Source of the DNA: Bacillota bacterium
GTDB lineage: Bacteria; Bacillota; Clostridia; Acetivibrionales; DTU013
NCBI GenBank assembly: GCA_023412915.1
Contig: JAEZRE010000020.1
Coordinates: 1 to 64,000 of the forward strand
Reading direction: 5' to 3'
DNA length: 64,000 nt
The stretch's first letter is position 1. Each line of letters begins with the position of its first letter. The position numbers and the translations under genes are program-made. The notes under the pieces are model-generated. The model saw nothing but the letters and a program-made list of their open reading frames with translations, was not told where the DNA came from and searched no databases. Below, in pieces: positions 53,720 through 62,756 of the stretch.

Positions 53720-55636
53720 ATGAATAAAACTGAAATTTTGGGGAGATGGACCAAAGAAAAGTCCGAAGAATTATATGGAATAAAAAACTGGGGCGCCGGT
53801 TATTTTTCAATCTCCGACAAGGGAGAGGTACTGGTCAACCCATATAAAGACAGTGATTCGGCAATCAGCCTTATGGATATAATTTCGGGTGTGCGCGAAC
53901 GCGGGCTGGACATGCCTGTACTTTTACGTTTCGAGAATTTGCTCGACTCGCAGATATCCTATCTGAACAATTCCTTCAGAAAAGCGATGAAGGATCTGCA
54001 TTATAAAGGAGAATACCGCGGAGTATATCCGGTAAAAGTAAATCAGCAACAGCAGGTCGTGGAAGAGGTCACGAAATTCGGGCAGCGTTATCATCATGGG
54101 CTCGAAGTAGGCAGCAAGGCCGAGCTTATAGCGGCGCTTTCTCTCATGAAGGACAAGGAGGCCTGCCTTGTGTGCAACGGGTACAAGGACGAAGAATTTA
54201 TAGATCTTGGTCTGTATGCCGTAAAGATGGGCTTCAAGTGCTTTTTTGTCATAGAGATTCCCGACGAACTTGATTTGATAATTGAACGTTCCCAGGCGCT
54301 GGGTATAAAGCCTAATATCGGCATCAGGATCAAGCTTTCGGCAAAGGCCGGAGGCCATTGGACCGAATCCGGCGGCGACCGCAGCATTTTCGGCCTCAAC
54401 GTATCCCAGCTCATTACGACTGTGGATAAGCTCAGGGACAGCGGCATGCTGGGTTCTCTCAAGCTGCTGCACTATCACCTGGGCTCGCAGATACCGAATA
54501 TCAGGGATATCCGTTCCGCCGTGCTCGAAGCTGCGCGCGTATATTCGGAACTTGTAAAGGAAGGCGCGCCGATGGGTTACCTCGATCTCGGCGGCGGCCT
54601 GGCAGTCGACTACGACGGCTCTAACACGAATTATACGAACAGCCGCAACTATACTGTCGAAGAGTATTGCACGGATATAGTGGAGGCCGTCATGACCACG
54701 CTAGATTTGGACAGCGTTCCGCACCCGATCATCGTGACGGAATCCGGGCGAACGACGGTCGCATATTATTCAGTGCTGCTTTTTAACGTTTTGGACGTGG
54801 AAAAGTTCGAAGAATACGATATACAGGAAAAGATAGACGAATCGACTCCCGAGCAGATAAGAAACCTTTATGACGTCAGCAGGAACCTGTCGCTCAGGAA
54901 CATCCAGGAGTGCTACAACGACGCGCTGTACTACCGCGACGATATAAGGGACATGTTCAAGCACGGCAAGATAAACCTGCGTCAGCGCTCGCTTTCCGAA
55001 AAGATTTTCTGGAACACTATCAACCAGATCGCGAAGGAAAAGAAAAAAATCAAGAATCCTCCACCTGATCTCGAGGATATCGAAAATGCGATCGCCGACA
55101 TATACTATTGCAATTTCTCGGTGTTCCAATCGATACCGGACAGCTGGGCGATCGACCAGCTCTTCCCGATCATGCCTGTTCACCGCCTGCTGGAGCTTCC
55201 CAAGCGGAGTGCTGTCATTGCGGACATTACATGCGACTGCGACGGCAAGATCGATCACTTCATAGACCTGCACGACGTCCGTACGACTCTGCCGGTGCAT
55301 GAAATGAAGAACGGAGACGATTATTACCTCGGAGTATTCCTTGTCGGGGCTTACCAGGAAACGCTCGGCGACCTCCACAACCTGTTCGGGGATACAAATG
55401 TCGTAAGCGTCAGGATAGATCATGAAGGCCATTACGACCTCGTCAAGGAAATACACGGAGACAGTGTTGCGGACGTATTGTCCTACGTGGAATTCGATCC
55501 GAAGGATATGCTCGTGCGTTTCAGGGAAACCGCCGAAGAGGCTATCCACGACGGCTTGATCAGCGCAAGCGAAAGACCCGAAATAATGCGCGCATACGAT
55601 AACGGGCTTCGCGGGTATACGTATTACGAACGGTGA
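53720..55636 (+). CDS. speA: Biosynthetic arginine decarboxylase
   Basis: The 638-residue PLP enzyme (fold III) starts at the ATG after GGTGAGG; an in-frame ATG five codons earlier overlaps that site. PLP Lys106 lies in YPVKVNQQ. KLLHYHLGSQIPNI, YLDLGGGLAVDYDG and the C-terminal ITCDCDGKIDHF are hallmarks of SpeA. It makes agmatine, the entry to putrescine in the ADC route. The gene is monocistronic, with a terminator 60 bases downstream. The late polyamine gene at 62851 fits the same pathway. Confidence 0.95.
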   Translation: MNKTEILGRWTKEKSEELYGIKNWGAGYFSISDKGEVLVNPYKDSDSAISLMDIISGVRERGLDMPVLLRFENLLDSQISYLNNSFRKAMKDLHYKGEYRGVYPVKVNQQQQVVEEVTKFGQRYHHGLEVGSKAELIAALSLMKDKEACLVCNGYKDEEFIDLGLYAVKMGFKCFFVIEIPDELDLIIERSQALGIKPNIGIRIKLSAKAGGHWTESGGDRSIFGLNVSQLITTVDKLRDSGMLGSLKLLHYHLGSQIPNIRDIRSAVLEAARVYSELVKEGAPMGYLDLGGGLAVDYDGSNTNYTNSRNYTVEEYCTDIVEAVMTTLDLDSVPHPIIVTESGRTTVAYYSVLLFNVLDVEKFEEYDIQEKIDESTPEQIRNLYDVSRNLSLRNIQECYNDALYYRDDIRDMFKHGKINLRQRSLSEKIFWNTINQIAKEKKKIKNPPPDLEDIENAIADIYYCNFSVFQSIPDSWAIDQLFPIMPVHRLLELPKRSAVIADITCDCDGKIDHFIDLHDVRTTLPVHEMKNGDDYYLGVFLVGAYQETLGDLHNLFGDTNVVSVRIDHEGHYDLVKEIHGDSVADVLSYVEFDPKDMLVRFRETAEEAIHDGLISASERPEIMRAYDNGLRGYTYYER

Positions 55637-55697
55637 AATGATTTAAACCTTTTAAAAAATAATTTTTTGATAATAATATATGATAAGATGTTCGATG

Positions 55698-55732
55698 CCG
55701 GTATGGATAATAATTCATGCCGGTTTTTTTTT
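55698..55732 (+). terminator. Terminator of speA
   Basis: CCGGTATG pairs with CATGCCGG (one G-T) around GATAATAATT, followed by TTTTTTTTT. Confidence 0.85.
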
Positions 55733-55803
55733 GCAGCTTTCTTAATAATTAACTCAAATAATTATAGATTATGTACACAGAATATTACGGGAGGTGTTTA
55801 AAA

Positions 55804-56742
55804 ATGATAAAGACATTTAAAACAGCTTTGGGCACTTTTGCAGCAGTATGTCTTGTTTCATCCTCGCTGGCTGGCTGCTCCCAGACGGCGAGAGCACCGG
55901 GACAGTATGGCGGAACCGGCGTCGGGCAGAATTACGGAACAAATTACGCCGGAACCAATACAGCAGGCAACCGTAATATGGCGGGTACCGGTTATGGCAG
56001 CAATGTGGGCTATAACACAGGTGCCGGTTATAACGGCAACACCGGCAACGGATATCTGGGAATGAACAGGCCCGGTTATAACGGCGCCAACACAAACCTT
56101 GGAAATCAGTTGGGCATAGGTAACAACACCGGGTACGGCATGACAGGCAACAGGACCGGATACGGAACGACCGGGTACGGCACAACCGGATACGGCACAA
56201 CCGGATACGGCATGACAGGCAACAGGACCGGAAACGGCACAACCCCTTACGGCACTAACCCGGGCTTCGGTTATACCGGATACGGCACTACCGGCTACGG
56301 AACCAACACCAACATGGGTTATACCGGAGGCACCAACGTCGGCGCCAATTTCGGAACGACGGGAATGAACGGCACCGGCATGAATACCAATACCGGCACA
56401 AGTCCGAGAACAGTCGGAACGGGTGTTGATACGCTGAGATCCTCCGCACTCAGGAGGCAGGTTCTGGCTACCAAGGGAGTCAATGCCGCCGAAGTTATAG
56501 TTGTAGGCGATACGGCTCTTGTCGGGATCAAGACGAACGGTACAGTAAGTACTTCTCAATGCAAAGCTGCTGTCAGCAAAAAGGTCAAAGCTGCAGATAC
56601 CTCTATCAGGAAGGTAAAAGTGAGCGATGCTACGGATATACTCTATAGGATGCGCAGGCTTAGTACCAACCTGACTGGAACTACCTCCAACAACTTTAAC
56701 ACCGAGTTCAACAACCTCGTTGGAACAACAGGCAGGCGGTAG
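55804..56742 (+). CDS. YhcN/YlaJ-type sporulation lipoprotein with Gly-Tyr-Thr repeats
   Basis: The 312-residue lipoprotein starts at the ATG after GGGAGGTG. The lipobox is SLAGC. Residues about 25-210 are a low-complexity Gly/Asn/Thr/Tyr region with GYGTT and GYGMTGNRTG repeats. The C-terminal ~90 residues are a YhcN/YlaJ domain: SALRRQVLATKGVNAAEVIV, VGDTALVGI, and KAADTSIRKVKVSDATDIL. YhcN is an inner-spore-membrane lipoprotein in Bacillus. The repeat insert is far longer than usual and suggests a flexible surface linker. It is a single gene with its own terminator. Confidence 0.85.
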   Translation: MIKTFKTALGTFAAVCLVSSSLAGCSQTARAPGQYGGTGVGQNYGTNYAGTNTAGNRNMAGTGYGSNVGYNTGAGYNGNTGNGYLGMNRPGYNGANTNLGNQLGIGNNTGYGMTGNRTGYGTTGYGTTGYGTTGYGMTGNRTGNGTTPYGTNPGFGYTGYGTTGYGTNTNMGYTGGTNVGANFGTTGMNGTGMNTNTGTSPRTVGTGVDTLRSSALRRQVLATKGVNAAEVIVVGDTALVGIKTNGTVSTSQCKAAVSKKVKAADTSIRKVKVSDATDILYRMRRLSTNLTGTTSNNFNTEFNNLVGTTGRR

Positions 56743-56763
56743 TTTCACAGCACGTTATATCGT

Positions 56764-56797
56764 ATAATTGCAGGCGAAAGCCTGCAATTATATTTTT
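56764..56797 (+). terminator. Terminator of the YhcN-type gene
   Basis: ATAATTGCAGGC pairs perfectly over 12 bp with GCCTGCAATTAT around a GAAA tetraloop, followed by ATTTTTA. Confidence 0.85.
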
Positions 56798-56914
56798 ATC
56801 ATTTTGTCCGTTTGAACAAGAATATTGCTAATAATTCGAATATATGCTAATATTGCTCCTTGATACCAACTTTAGTTTCCAACTACATAAGAAACATAAT
56901 AGGAGATTAAATAA

Positions 56915-57472
56915 ATGGAGTTACTTGAATTATTGCTTATCGCGATAGGCCTTTCGATGGATGCTCTGGCTGTCGCTATCAGTAAAGGCTTATGTGTAAG
57001 CAATTTAAGAATGAAACATATTTTCACAACGGGATTGTATTTCGGCGGTTTTCAGGCGCTGATGCCGCTGTTGGGTTATTTTCTCGGGACTCAGTTCAAG
57101 GACTATATCGTTTCTATCGACCATTGGATCGCATTTGTATTGCTATGTACTATCGGCGCGAATATGATAAGGGAATCCAGAAGCAGCAATGATGAAAAAC
57201 AGGAGGCTTCCTTCTGCGTTAGAAGTATGCTGGTTTTATCTGTAGCGACCAGTATAGATGCACTGGCGATCGGCGTCACTTTTGCATTTTTGAGTGTCGA
57301 TATCGTACCCGCAGTCATAATGATAGGTTCTACCACATTCGTTATTTCCGCAGTCGGGGTCAAGATAGGCAACATTTTCGGCGAAAAATACAAATCCAAG
57401 GCTGAAATCATAGGCGGCCTGATTCTTATTGGAATGGGTATAAAGATCCTGCTGGAACACCTTAAAGGTTGA
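56915..57472 (+). CDS. mntP: Putative manganese efflux pump MntP
   Basis: The 185-residue protein has six membrane helices in two related halves. The paired motifs GLSMDALAV (Asp16) and ATSIDALAIG (Asp115) are the conserved acidic metal-site motifs of MntP. It exports Mn2+. TAGGAGA precedes the ATG. A yybP-ykoY riboswitch often controls this gene in other bacteria, but I see none in the 170 bases upstream. Confidence 0.92.
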   Translation: MELLELLLIAIGLSMDALAVAISKGLCVSNLRMKHIFTTGLYFGGFQALMPLLGYFLGTQFKDYIVSIDHWIAFVLLCTIGANMIRESRSSNDEKQEASFCVRSMLVLSVATSIDALAIGVTFAFLSVDIVPAVIMIGSTTFVISAVGVKIGNIFGEKYKSKAEIIGGLILIGMGIKILLEHLKG

Positions 57473-57492
57473 AGGAAATCCTGCAAAAGCCA

Positions 57493-57521
57493 TTGACAAT
57501 TAAAGAAGTATATGGCAAAAT
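57493..57521 (+). promoter_or_regulatory. Promoter of the ABC-2 exporter leader
   Basis: TTGACA (57493-57498), 17-base spacer, CAAAAT (57516-57521). It starts 20 bases after the mntP stop, so the leader RNA would be made independently of mntP. Confidence 0.6.
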
Positions 57522-57540
57522 ATTTTAAATGAGTATGCTT

Positions 57541-57635
57541 GAGGGCCGACGCCCGAGCAGCATAGGGGCGAAAGCCCTACACGCCGGTTATGAACCCTGC
57601 GGAGTCACTTGTCAGTGATCTCTGTGGGGTTTTTT
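57541..57635 (+). promoter_or_regulatory. Unassigned structured leader (riboswitch-like) with terminator
   Basis: GGCCGACG (57544-57551) can pair with CGCCGGTT (57582-57589), enclosing GCCCGAGCAGC and the hairpin TAGGG-GCGAAAG-CCCTA (57563-57579). Immediately after, CCCTGCGGAG-TCACT pairs with AGTGA-T-CTCTGTGGGG and is followed by TTTTTT (57595-57635), an intrinsic terminator 43 bases before the ABC gene start. Promoter, compact aptamer-like fold and terminator in this order are typical of a riboswitch. I could not match it with confidence to a known class; guanidine-IV (mepA) would be one to test. Confidence 0.6.
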
Positions 57636-57677
57636 ATATCCCAGAAATATGATACGAATCTGACGGAGGTGGATACC

Positions 57678-58796
57678 ATGGATAAATCTGAAACATCGAA
57701 TGCGATCGTTGTAAGCGGCTTGAGGAAAGTATTCAGAACCAAAGTGAAAAAAGAGGGCTTCGGGGAAAGCGTCAAATCGCTCGTAAGACCTGAGTATAAA
57801 GAGATCGAGGCGGTACGAGGGATAAGCCTGGAAGTGCCTCGCGGGGAACTGGTCGCATTTCTTGGACCCAACGGGGCCGGCAAATCCACTACGATCAAAA
57901 TGCTTACGGGGATATTGCATGCAACTTCGGGCAGTATGTCCGTACTGGGCTACGATCCTCAAAAGCAGAGAAGGGAGCTTTCCTTCAATATCGGCAGCGT
58001 TTTCGGGCAAAAATCGCAGCTTTGGTTCCATCTGCCCCCTATGGACAGCTTCAGGCTGCTCGGAGCGATTTATGAAATAGACGGCAAGGTATTGGATCTG
58101 AGGATAAAAGAGATAATCGAGCTGTTCGATATAGGTGATCTGATGGATACTCCGGTAAGAAAGCTTTCTCTGGGGCAGCGTATGAGATGTGAATTTGCGG
58201 CTTCGATTCTGCACAGACCGCAGATTGTTTTCCTCGACGAACCGACTATCGGCCTCGATGTGCTTGTAAAGCAAAAGATAAGGGAGCTGATCGTACGCCT
58301 GAACAGGGAAGAGAAAACCACGATCTTTCTGACAAGCCATGATATCGGCGATGTCGAGCAGCTATGCAACAGAGCCGTGATAATCAACCATGGCAGGATA
58401 GTACTGGATAGCTCCATAAAAGCGTTGAAATACGGTTATCTAAACAGGAAGATAATCGATGTGAAGTTCAACGAATTGGCTGATCCTAAAAGCCTTGACG
58501 GACTTAACATAATCAAGGGCAACGGTTTGGCTATGAAGCTCGAGGTGGATGAAAACGGCGGCATACAGGAGGTCATGTCGCGCCTTATGAGGGCGGGGAG
58601 CATACTTGATGTAACGATCTCGGACATTCCGATGGAGAAGATAATAGGCGATATCTACAGAAACAAGGATACAGCGGATACGGATGACGGCAGGAGTACA
58701 GGGGGCACATACGGTGCCAACGACAGTGACATAGGCGGTGTCTGTCCTGAAGAGGAATCAAAGATAGCTGAGGAGGAAGGAGGGTGCGGCTCATGA
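57678..58796 (+). CDS. ABC-2 type exporter ATPase
   Basis: The 372-residue ATPase starts at the ATG after GGAGGTGG. Walker A GPNGAGKST, a Q-loop region GSVFGQKSQLWFHLPPMDSF, signature LSLGQRMRCEFAASIL and Walker B IVFLDEPTIGLD place it in the group that works with paired ABC-2 (DUF990-like) permeases. The C-terminal ~55 residues are acidic and Gly-rich and end CGS. Its stop overlaps the first permease start by 4 bases. It is the first gene of a three-gene exporter operon behind the structured leader. The substrate is unknown; efflux of a toxic or signalling small molecule is plausible. Confidence 0.9.
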   Translation: MDKSETSNAIVVSGLRKVFRTKVKKEGFGESVKSLVRPEYKEIEAVRGISLEVPRGELVAFLGPNGAGKSTTIKMLTGILHATSGSMSVLGYDPQKQRRELSFNIGSVFGQKSQLWFHLPPMDSFRLLGAIYEIDGKVLDLRIKEIIELFDIGDLMDTPVRKLSLGQRMRCEFAASILHRPQIVFLDEPTIGLDVLVKQKIRELIVRLNREEKTTIFLTSHDIGDVEQLCNRAVIINHGRIVLDSSIKALKYGYLNRKIIDVKFNELADPKSLDGLNIIKGNGLAMKLEVDENGGIQEVMSRLMRAGSILDVTISDIPMEKIIGDIYRNKDTADTDDGRSTGGTYGANDSDIGGVCPEEESKIAEEEGGCGS

Positions 58797-59584
58797 AAAC
58801 CATGCGCAAATATATTCTGGTTGCAGAAACAAGCATCAGCAGCAACATGATGTATGCGGCCAATTTTCTGGCAGGCACCTTCTTCTTTGCGCTGATCATA
58901 TTCATTTTCCTGCAGCTATGGAACTCGATATATCTCAATAACGGCGCCATGGAGGGCTATACGGTCAACAGGATGGTATGGTACTATATTGCGGCTGAAA
59001 TGGTCATATTGTCTAAAAGCGATGTGTTCAGGAGCCTGAATGAGGAGATCCGCGGCGGAGGCATAGTTTACAAGCTTAACAAGCCGTACAGCTTTGTTGC
59101 GTACCAGCTCTCGGACGGTATGGGCCAGACCGCCGTAAGGCTTATGGCTAATCTGCCCGTTGGAATTTTAGTCGGCTTCCTGTACGTAGGCGGACTCGAG
59201 GGCTTTACCTGGCAGTCGCTGCCGTTCGTTGCCCTTTCCATACTGCTTGGCATACTTCTCAACTTTTTTATGGACGCCTTCATCGGGATGACAGCCTTCT
59301 GGACTGAAGACAATTCCGCTTTCTACTGGATCACGCAGAAGCTGTCCTTCGTGTTGGGGCTTCTCCTGCCATTGGAATTTCTACCCGGCGTCATACGGCA
59401 GATCGCCGTTTTCCTGCCATTTTCATACATCGCCTACGCGCCGGCTAGGCTTCTTACATCGTTTTCAAAGGAAACACTGCTGGATATTTTGCCCGTACAG
59501 GCGTTCTATACCGCATTGTTTGCGGCTCTGACGGCCTGGATGTATTTGAAAGGAGTGAAAAAGCTCAATGTCAATGGTGGCTGA
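58793..59584 (+). CDS. ABC-2 permease subunit 1 (DUF990-like)
   Basis: The 263-residue protein has about six helices. The start is the ATG overlapping the ATPase stop (GGAGG 9 bases upstream); a GTG three codons earlier is in frame. FRSLNEEIRGGGIVYKLNKP and FLPFSYIAYAPARLL are landmarks of this permease family. It pairs with the next gene as a heterodimeric membrane part. Confidence 0.88.
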   Translation: MKTMRKYILVAETSISSNMMYAANFLAGTFFFALIIFIFLQLWNSIYLNNGAMEGYTVNRMVWYYIAAEMVILSKSDVFRSLNEEIRGGGIVYKLNKPYSFVAYQLSDGMGQTAVRLMANLPVGILVGFLYVGGLEGFTWQSLPFVALSILLGILLNFFMDAFIGMTAFWTEDNSAFYWITQKLSFVLGLLLPLEFLPGVIRQIAVFLPFSYIAYAPARLLTSFSKETLLDILPVQAFYTALFAALTAWMYLKGVKKLNVNGG

Positions 59585-60386
59585 TGGAAGGAAAAATATT
59601 GTGCGAAAACATCTTAAGCTCATATGGCTGTATTTCAAATATAACCTGCAGGCTGCCATGGAATATAGGGTTAGCTTTATTGCACAGTCGGCCGGCATGT
59701 TCTTGAACGACGCCTTTTTTGTATTCTTTTGGTGGGTTGTTTTCAGCAAGGTATCGTCTTTGGGTGGGTATGGCTTCAAGGACGTCATGCTGATCTGGGC
59801 GCTGGCGGCGTCGACCTTCGGCTTCCTGCACATTGTTTTTGGGAATGTGCGACAGCTTTCAAGGATCATCATAAACGGCGAGCTCGATACGTACCTTTTG
59901 CAGCCTAAAAACGTATTTATAAACGTGCATTGCTCAAGGATGGATTTCTCGGCTTGGGGAGATTTCATATACGGATTTGTGCTGTTTTTTGTGATCTTTG
60001 GTTTTGCTCCCCTGAAACTGCTCCTCTTCATGTTGTTCGTTGTCGCAGGCGGCCTGCTTACGGGTGCGGTCATGGCGTCCGCGGATACGTTGACTTTTTA
60101 TATAGGGAACTCTTCCGCCATTACGAGGCTGGTAACAGAATTCCTGCTCAATTTCTCACTTTATCCTGACAGCATTTTCAGCAGGGAGGTAAAATGGATC
60201 ATGTATTCTCTGCTTCCCGCAGGGTTCATAGTTTTCATCCCATTCAGGCTGATGTCCGCCTTCAGCTGGTATGGCCTGCTTGGCCTGCTCGCTGTCGATG
60301 CGGTCTATATCCTTCTGGCATGGCTGTTTTTCAGGAATGGCTTGAAAAAATATGAATCGGGGAACCTTATCACGACAAAACTGTAG
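59568..60386 (+). CDS. ABC-2 permease subunit 2 (DUF990-like)
   Basis: This permease of up to 272 residues has about six helices. RQLSRIIINGELDTYLLQPK and SLLPAGFIVFIPFRLM match the family partner subunit. The ATG at 59568 overlaps the previous gene by 17 bases and has AGGAG 12 bases upstream. A GTG at 59601 has GGAAGG at a better 9-base distance and would give a 261-residue protein starting right at the conserved MRKHLKLIWLYFKYN. The start is therefore uncertain; the frame and stop are not. Confidence 0.87.
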   Translation: MSMVADGRKNIVRKHLKLIWLYFKYNLQAAMEYRVSFIAQSAGMFLNDAFFVFFWWVVFSKVSSLGGYGFKDVMLIWALAASTFGFLHIVFGNVRQLSRIIINGELDTYLLQPKNVFINVHCSRMDFSAWGDFIYGFVLFFVIFGFAPLKLLLFMLFVVAGGLLTGAVMASADTLTFYIGNSSAITRLVTEFLLNFSLYPDSIFSREVKWIMYSLLPAGFIVFIPFRLMSAFSWYGLLGLLAVDAVYILLAWLFFRNGLKKYESGNLITTKL

Positions 60387-60525
60387 GAATACCATAGCAC
60401 TCCACATATGGCAGGTTTTTGCTGACCGGACGCGCAGACCTCGCTTGAATCGGTTGTAAAATATTAAATAGACTGGTAAAATATCTATGGAAATATTTAA
60501 ATGTTTACTTTAGCGAGGTACATAT

Positions 60526-62040
60526 ATGAATAAAAGGTTTACCTGTGTCTTGACAGTAATGTTTTTGCTGTTTAGCTTGTTTCCGAATATTTCATCCGCG
60601 GCGGCAAGCGATTACCTTGTAGACAACGGCGTACTGATCAAGTATACGGGAAAGGCAACCAATATCGTCATACCGAAGGGAGTGACGACGATCGCTGAGG
60701 AGGCCTTCTTTTGGACGAATAACAGCAAAATCACAAGTATTACAATGCCGGACAGCGTTACTACAATTGAAAGACGCGCGCTTCAATGCTGTACTTCGCT
60801 TACAAAGCTGACACTGTCAAAAAATCTGAAAAGCATCGGTGAGGATGCTTTTTCAGGCTGCACGGGGCTAAAAACCGTCAACCTGCCGTACGGACTTGAA
60901 CGGATAGATGTCGCAGCCTTCGGTGGCTGCGATTCGCTTGTGAATATGACTATACCGGCTACGGTGAAGTATATAGGACATGAAGCGGTGGATTGCCTGG
61001 CTAAGAAAAAGGAATTTGTCATTTTGGGAGATGGAATTCTTTATAAATATAACGGCAAGGGCGGAAATGTGGTTATTCCGAAGAATGTCAAGATTATCGG
61101 TGAGCAGTCGTTTGCATATATGATCGGCGGAAGCATCAAAAGTGTCACGATCCCCGGAAACGTCCGGGAAATCTGGGACGATGCCTTTTTACAATCCGAT
61201 GAGCTCACAAAGGTTACTCTCTCGGAAGGGATCAGGAAGATAAGCCCTTCCGCCTTTTATTTATGCTCCAAGCTAAAGGAAATCAATATTCCTAAAAGTC
61301 TGGAAGACACCGGCCTGATCCAATTCAGAAGCAAGGTGAAGTTCGACAGCCAGTCTGAGGATTTTGACATCCGCGGGAACAATATTCTTTACAAATATAA
61401 CGGAAATGATGCCGATGTTGTTATTCCTCAAGGGGTTAAAAAAATCTATGGCGGCGCTTTTTATGGAAATAAAGCATTGAATTCGGTCATAATTCCGGAT
61501 GGCGCAGTGAGCATCGGCGAAGGCGCCTTCAGCAGCTGCATCAATCTCACCCGGGTCGAAGTGCCTGATAGTGTAAAAGATATAGGCGCATCTGCTTTTG
61601 ATGGTTGTTCCAGGCTAAGCGACGTCAAACTACCTGACGGATTGACCTCTATCGAGGAAAGAGTGTTTACTGGAACAAATATTACAGGCATCAACATTCC
61701 GAACACTGTCATCAGCATTGGTGAAAGCGCTTTCGGCGCCTGCTATAAACTAAGGGATGTCAATATTCCTGAAGGAGTGGTCAGCATAGGGAGGAATGCG
61801 TTTGATCTGACTTTGGTCAACGGGCTGATTATTCCGAAAAGCGTTACGTATGTTGGTAAAGAAGCATTTGGATGCAAGTATACAACCGACCTGACCTTTC
61901 TGAACGGCAATACGCGTATCGATGAGCTTGCTTTTTACGGTTCTGAAGACAGGACGAACGTTACCATAACCGCCCCGGCGGGAGGTTCCGTCCAGCGCAT
62001 GGCTGCCCGTCACGAGCTGAAGTTCAAGGCGATGCAATAA
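60526..62040 (+). CDS. Secreted BspA-type leucine-rich repeat protein
   Basis: The 504-residue protein has a signal peptide (about residues 1-26, ending SSAAA). About sixteen LRR_5 (TpLRR/BspA) repeats of ~23 residues follow, for example ITSITMPDSVTTIERRALQC and NSVIIPDGAVSIGEGAFSSC. The array is split into three blocks, each opening with a V(I/D)NG(V/I)L.KY.GK-like strand (near residues 27, 167 and 285). No C-terminal anchor is visible. Such proteins are often adhesins or surface scaffolds in anaerobes. It has its own terminator. Confidence 0.88.
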   Translation: MNKRFTCVLTVMFLLFSLFPNISSAAASDYLVDNGVLIKYTGKATNIVIPKGVTTIAEEAFFWTNNSKITSITMPDSVTTIERRALQCCTSLTKLTLSKNLKSIGEDAFSGCTGLKTVNLPYGLERIDVAAFGGCDSLVNMTIPATVKYIGHEAVDCLAKKKEFVILGDGILYKYNGKGGNVVIPKNVKIIGEQSFAYMIGGSIKSVTIPGNVREIWDDAFLQSDELTKVTLSEGIRKISPSAFYLCSKLKEINIPKSLEDTGLIQFRSKVKFDSQSEDFDIRGNNILYKYNGNDADVVIPQGVKKIYGGAFYGNKALNSVIIPDGAVSIGEGAFSSCINLTRVEVPDSVKDIGASAFDGCSRLSDVKLPDGLTSIEERVFTGTNITGINIPNTVISIGESAFGACYKLRDVNIPEGVVSIGRNAFDLTLVNGLIIPKSVTYVGKEAFGCKYTTDLTFLNGNTRIDELAFYGSEDRTNVTITAPAGGSVQRMAARHELKFKAMQ

Positions 62041-62060
62041 ATGGTTTGAGTAATTCCTTT

Positions 62061-62104
62061 GCCCTGCGGAGTCACCTGACAGTGACTTCTGCGGGCTTTT
62101 TATT
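62061..62104 (+). terminator. Terminator of the leucine-rich repeat gene
   Basis: GCCC-TGCGGAGTCAC pairs with GTGACTTCTGC-GGGC (small bulges) around CTGACA, followed by TTTTTATT. It is nearly identical to the hairpin at 57595-57629. Confidence 0.85.
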
Positions 62105-62177
62105 ATAAATTTTCGTTATCATCCCGGAATGATTCACATAATATATACCATATATTTGATGTAAAGGTGTGGGTCAA

Positions 62178-62510
62178 ATGCCGGCAGCATATTTTGGTAC
62201 CTTGGAATATACCGTTATCCCGGGTGATACTCTAAGCAAGATTGCACATGACTATAATTCGACGGTTGCTAACATCCTGAAATTCAACAATATACCGAAC
62301 CCGGACTTGATATTCCCGGGACAAAAGGTAATAGTTCCGTTGTCACCTCCCGAAGCGATCATATATACGGTAAGGCGGGGGGATTCACTCTATGCGATAG
62401 CCAGAAGATATGGGACATACGTGGACAATCTGATAAAGTTCAACTATCTGACGAGGCCTTATATCATATACCCGGGACAACAGCTGGTTGTGACCGCATC
62501 ACTCAGATAA
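62178..62510 (+). CDS. Small protein with two LysM domains
   Basis: The 110-residue protein consists almost only of two LysM domains: LEYTVIPGDTLSKIAHDYNS (about 8-52) and IIYTVRRGDSLYAIARRYGT (about 62-106), each ending with an IYPGQ/IFPGQ motif. LysM binds peptidoglycan or related GlcNAc polymers. No signal peptide is seen. It could act on spore cortex or coat inside the mother cell, or leave by another route. The start is the ATG 8 bases after AAAGGTG; an in-frame GTG lies 3 codons earlier. Confidence 0.88.
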   Translation: MPAAYFGTLEYTVIPGDTLSKIAHDYNSTVANILKFNNIPNPDLIFPGQKVIVPLSPPEAIIYTVRRGDSLYAIARRYGTYVDNLIKFNYLTRPYIIYPGQQLVVTASLR

Positions 62511-62574
62511 TACGGCCACAGTCGTATCACTCAGATAATGCAGTTACTATCAGCCGAGCCCCGCGCGATGTCTT

Positions 62575-62620
62575 GCCTGATGCTTGTGCCAATGCATCAG
62601 GCAGCCTTTTTGGCTTTTTT
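62575..62620 (+). terminator. Terminator after the LysM gene
   Basis: GCCTGATGC pairs perfectly with GCATCAGGC around TTGTGCCAAT, followed by AGCCTTTTTGGCTTTTTT. Confidence 0.85.
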
Positions 62621-62710
62621 GAGTGGACAAGCCTGCCCCCGTCAGGGAACGGCGATGACCGTTCCGGCCACCCCTTCCATATATTGAAGAGCTCATTGTA
62701 ATCGAACATA

Positions 62711-62739
62711 TTGATTAATCGAATTATTTTCTGTATAAT
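62711..62739 (+). promoter_or_regulatory. Promoter of the carboxyspermidine dehydrogenase transcript
   Basis: TTGATT (62711-62716), 17-base spacer, TATAAT (62734-62739). The predicted start is near 62746, about 105 bases before the main gene. Confidence 0.75.
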
Positions 62740-62756
62740 CAACTAGTTATTAATGG

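Noticed and set aside
56743..56914. A yybP-ykoY manganese riboswitch before mntP
   Set aside because: The region holds only the previous gene's terminator and AT-rich sequence; the conserved riboswitch core was not found.
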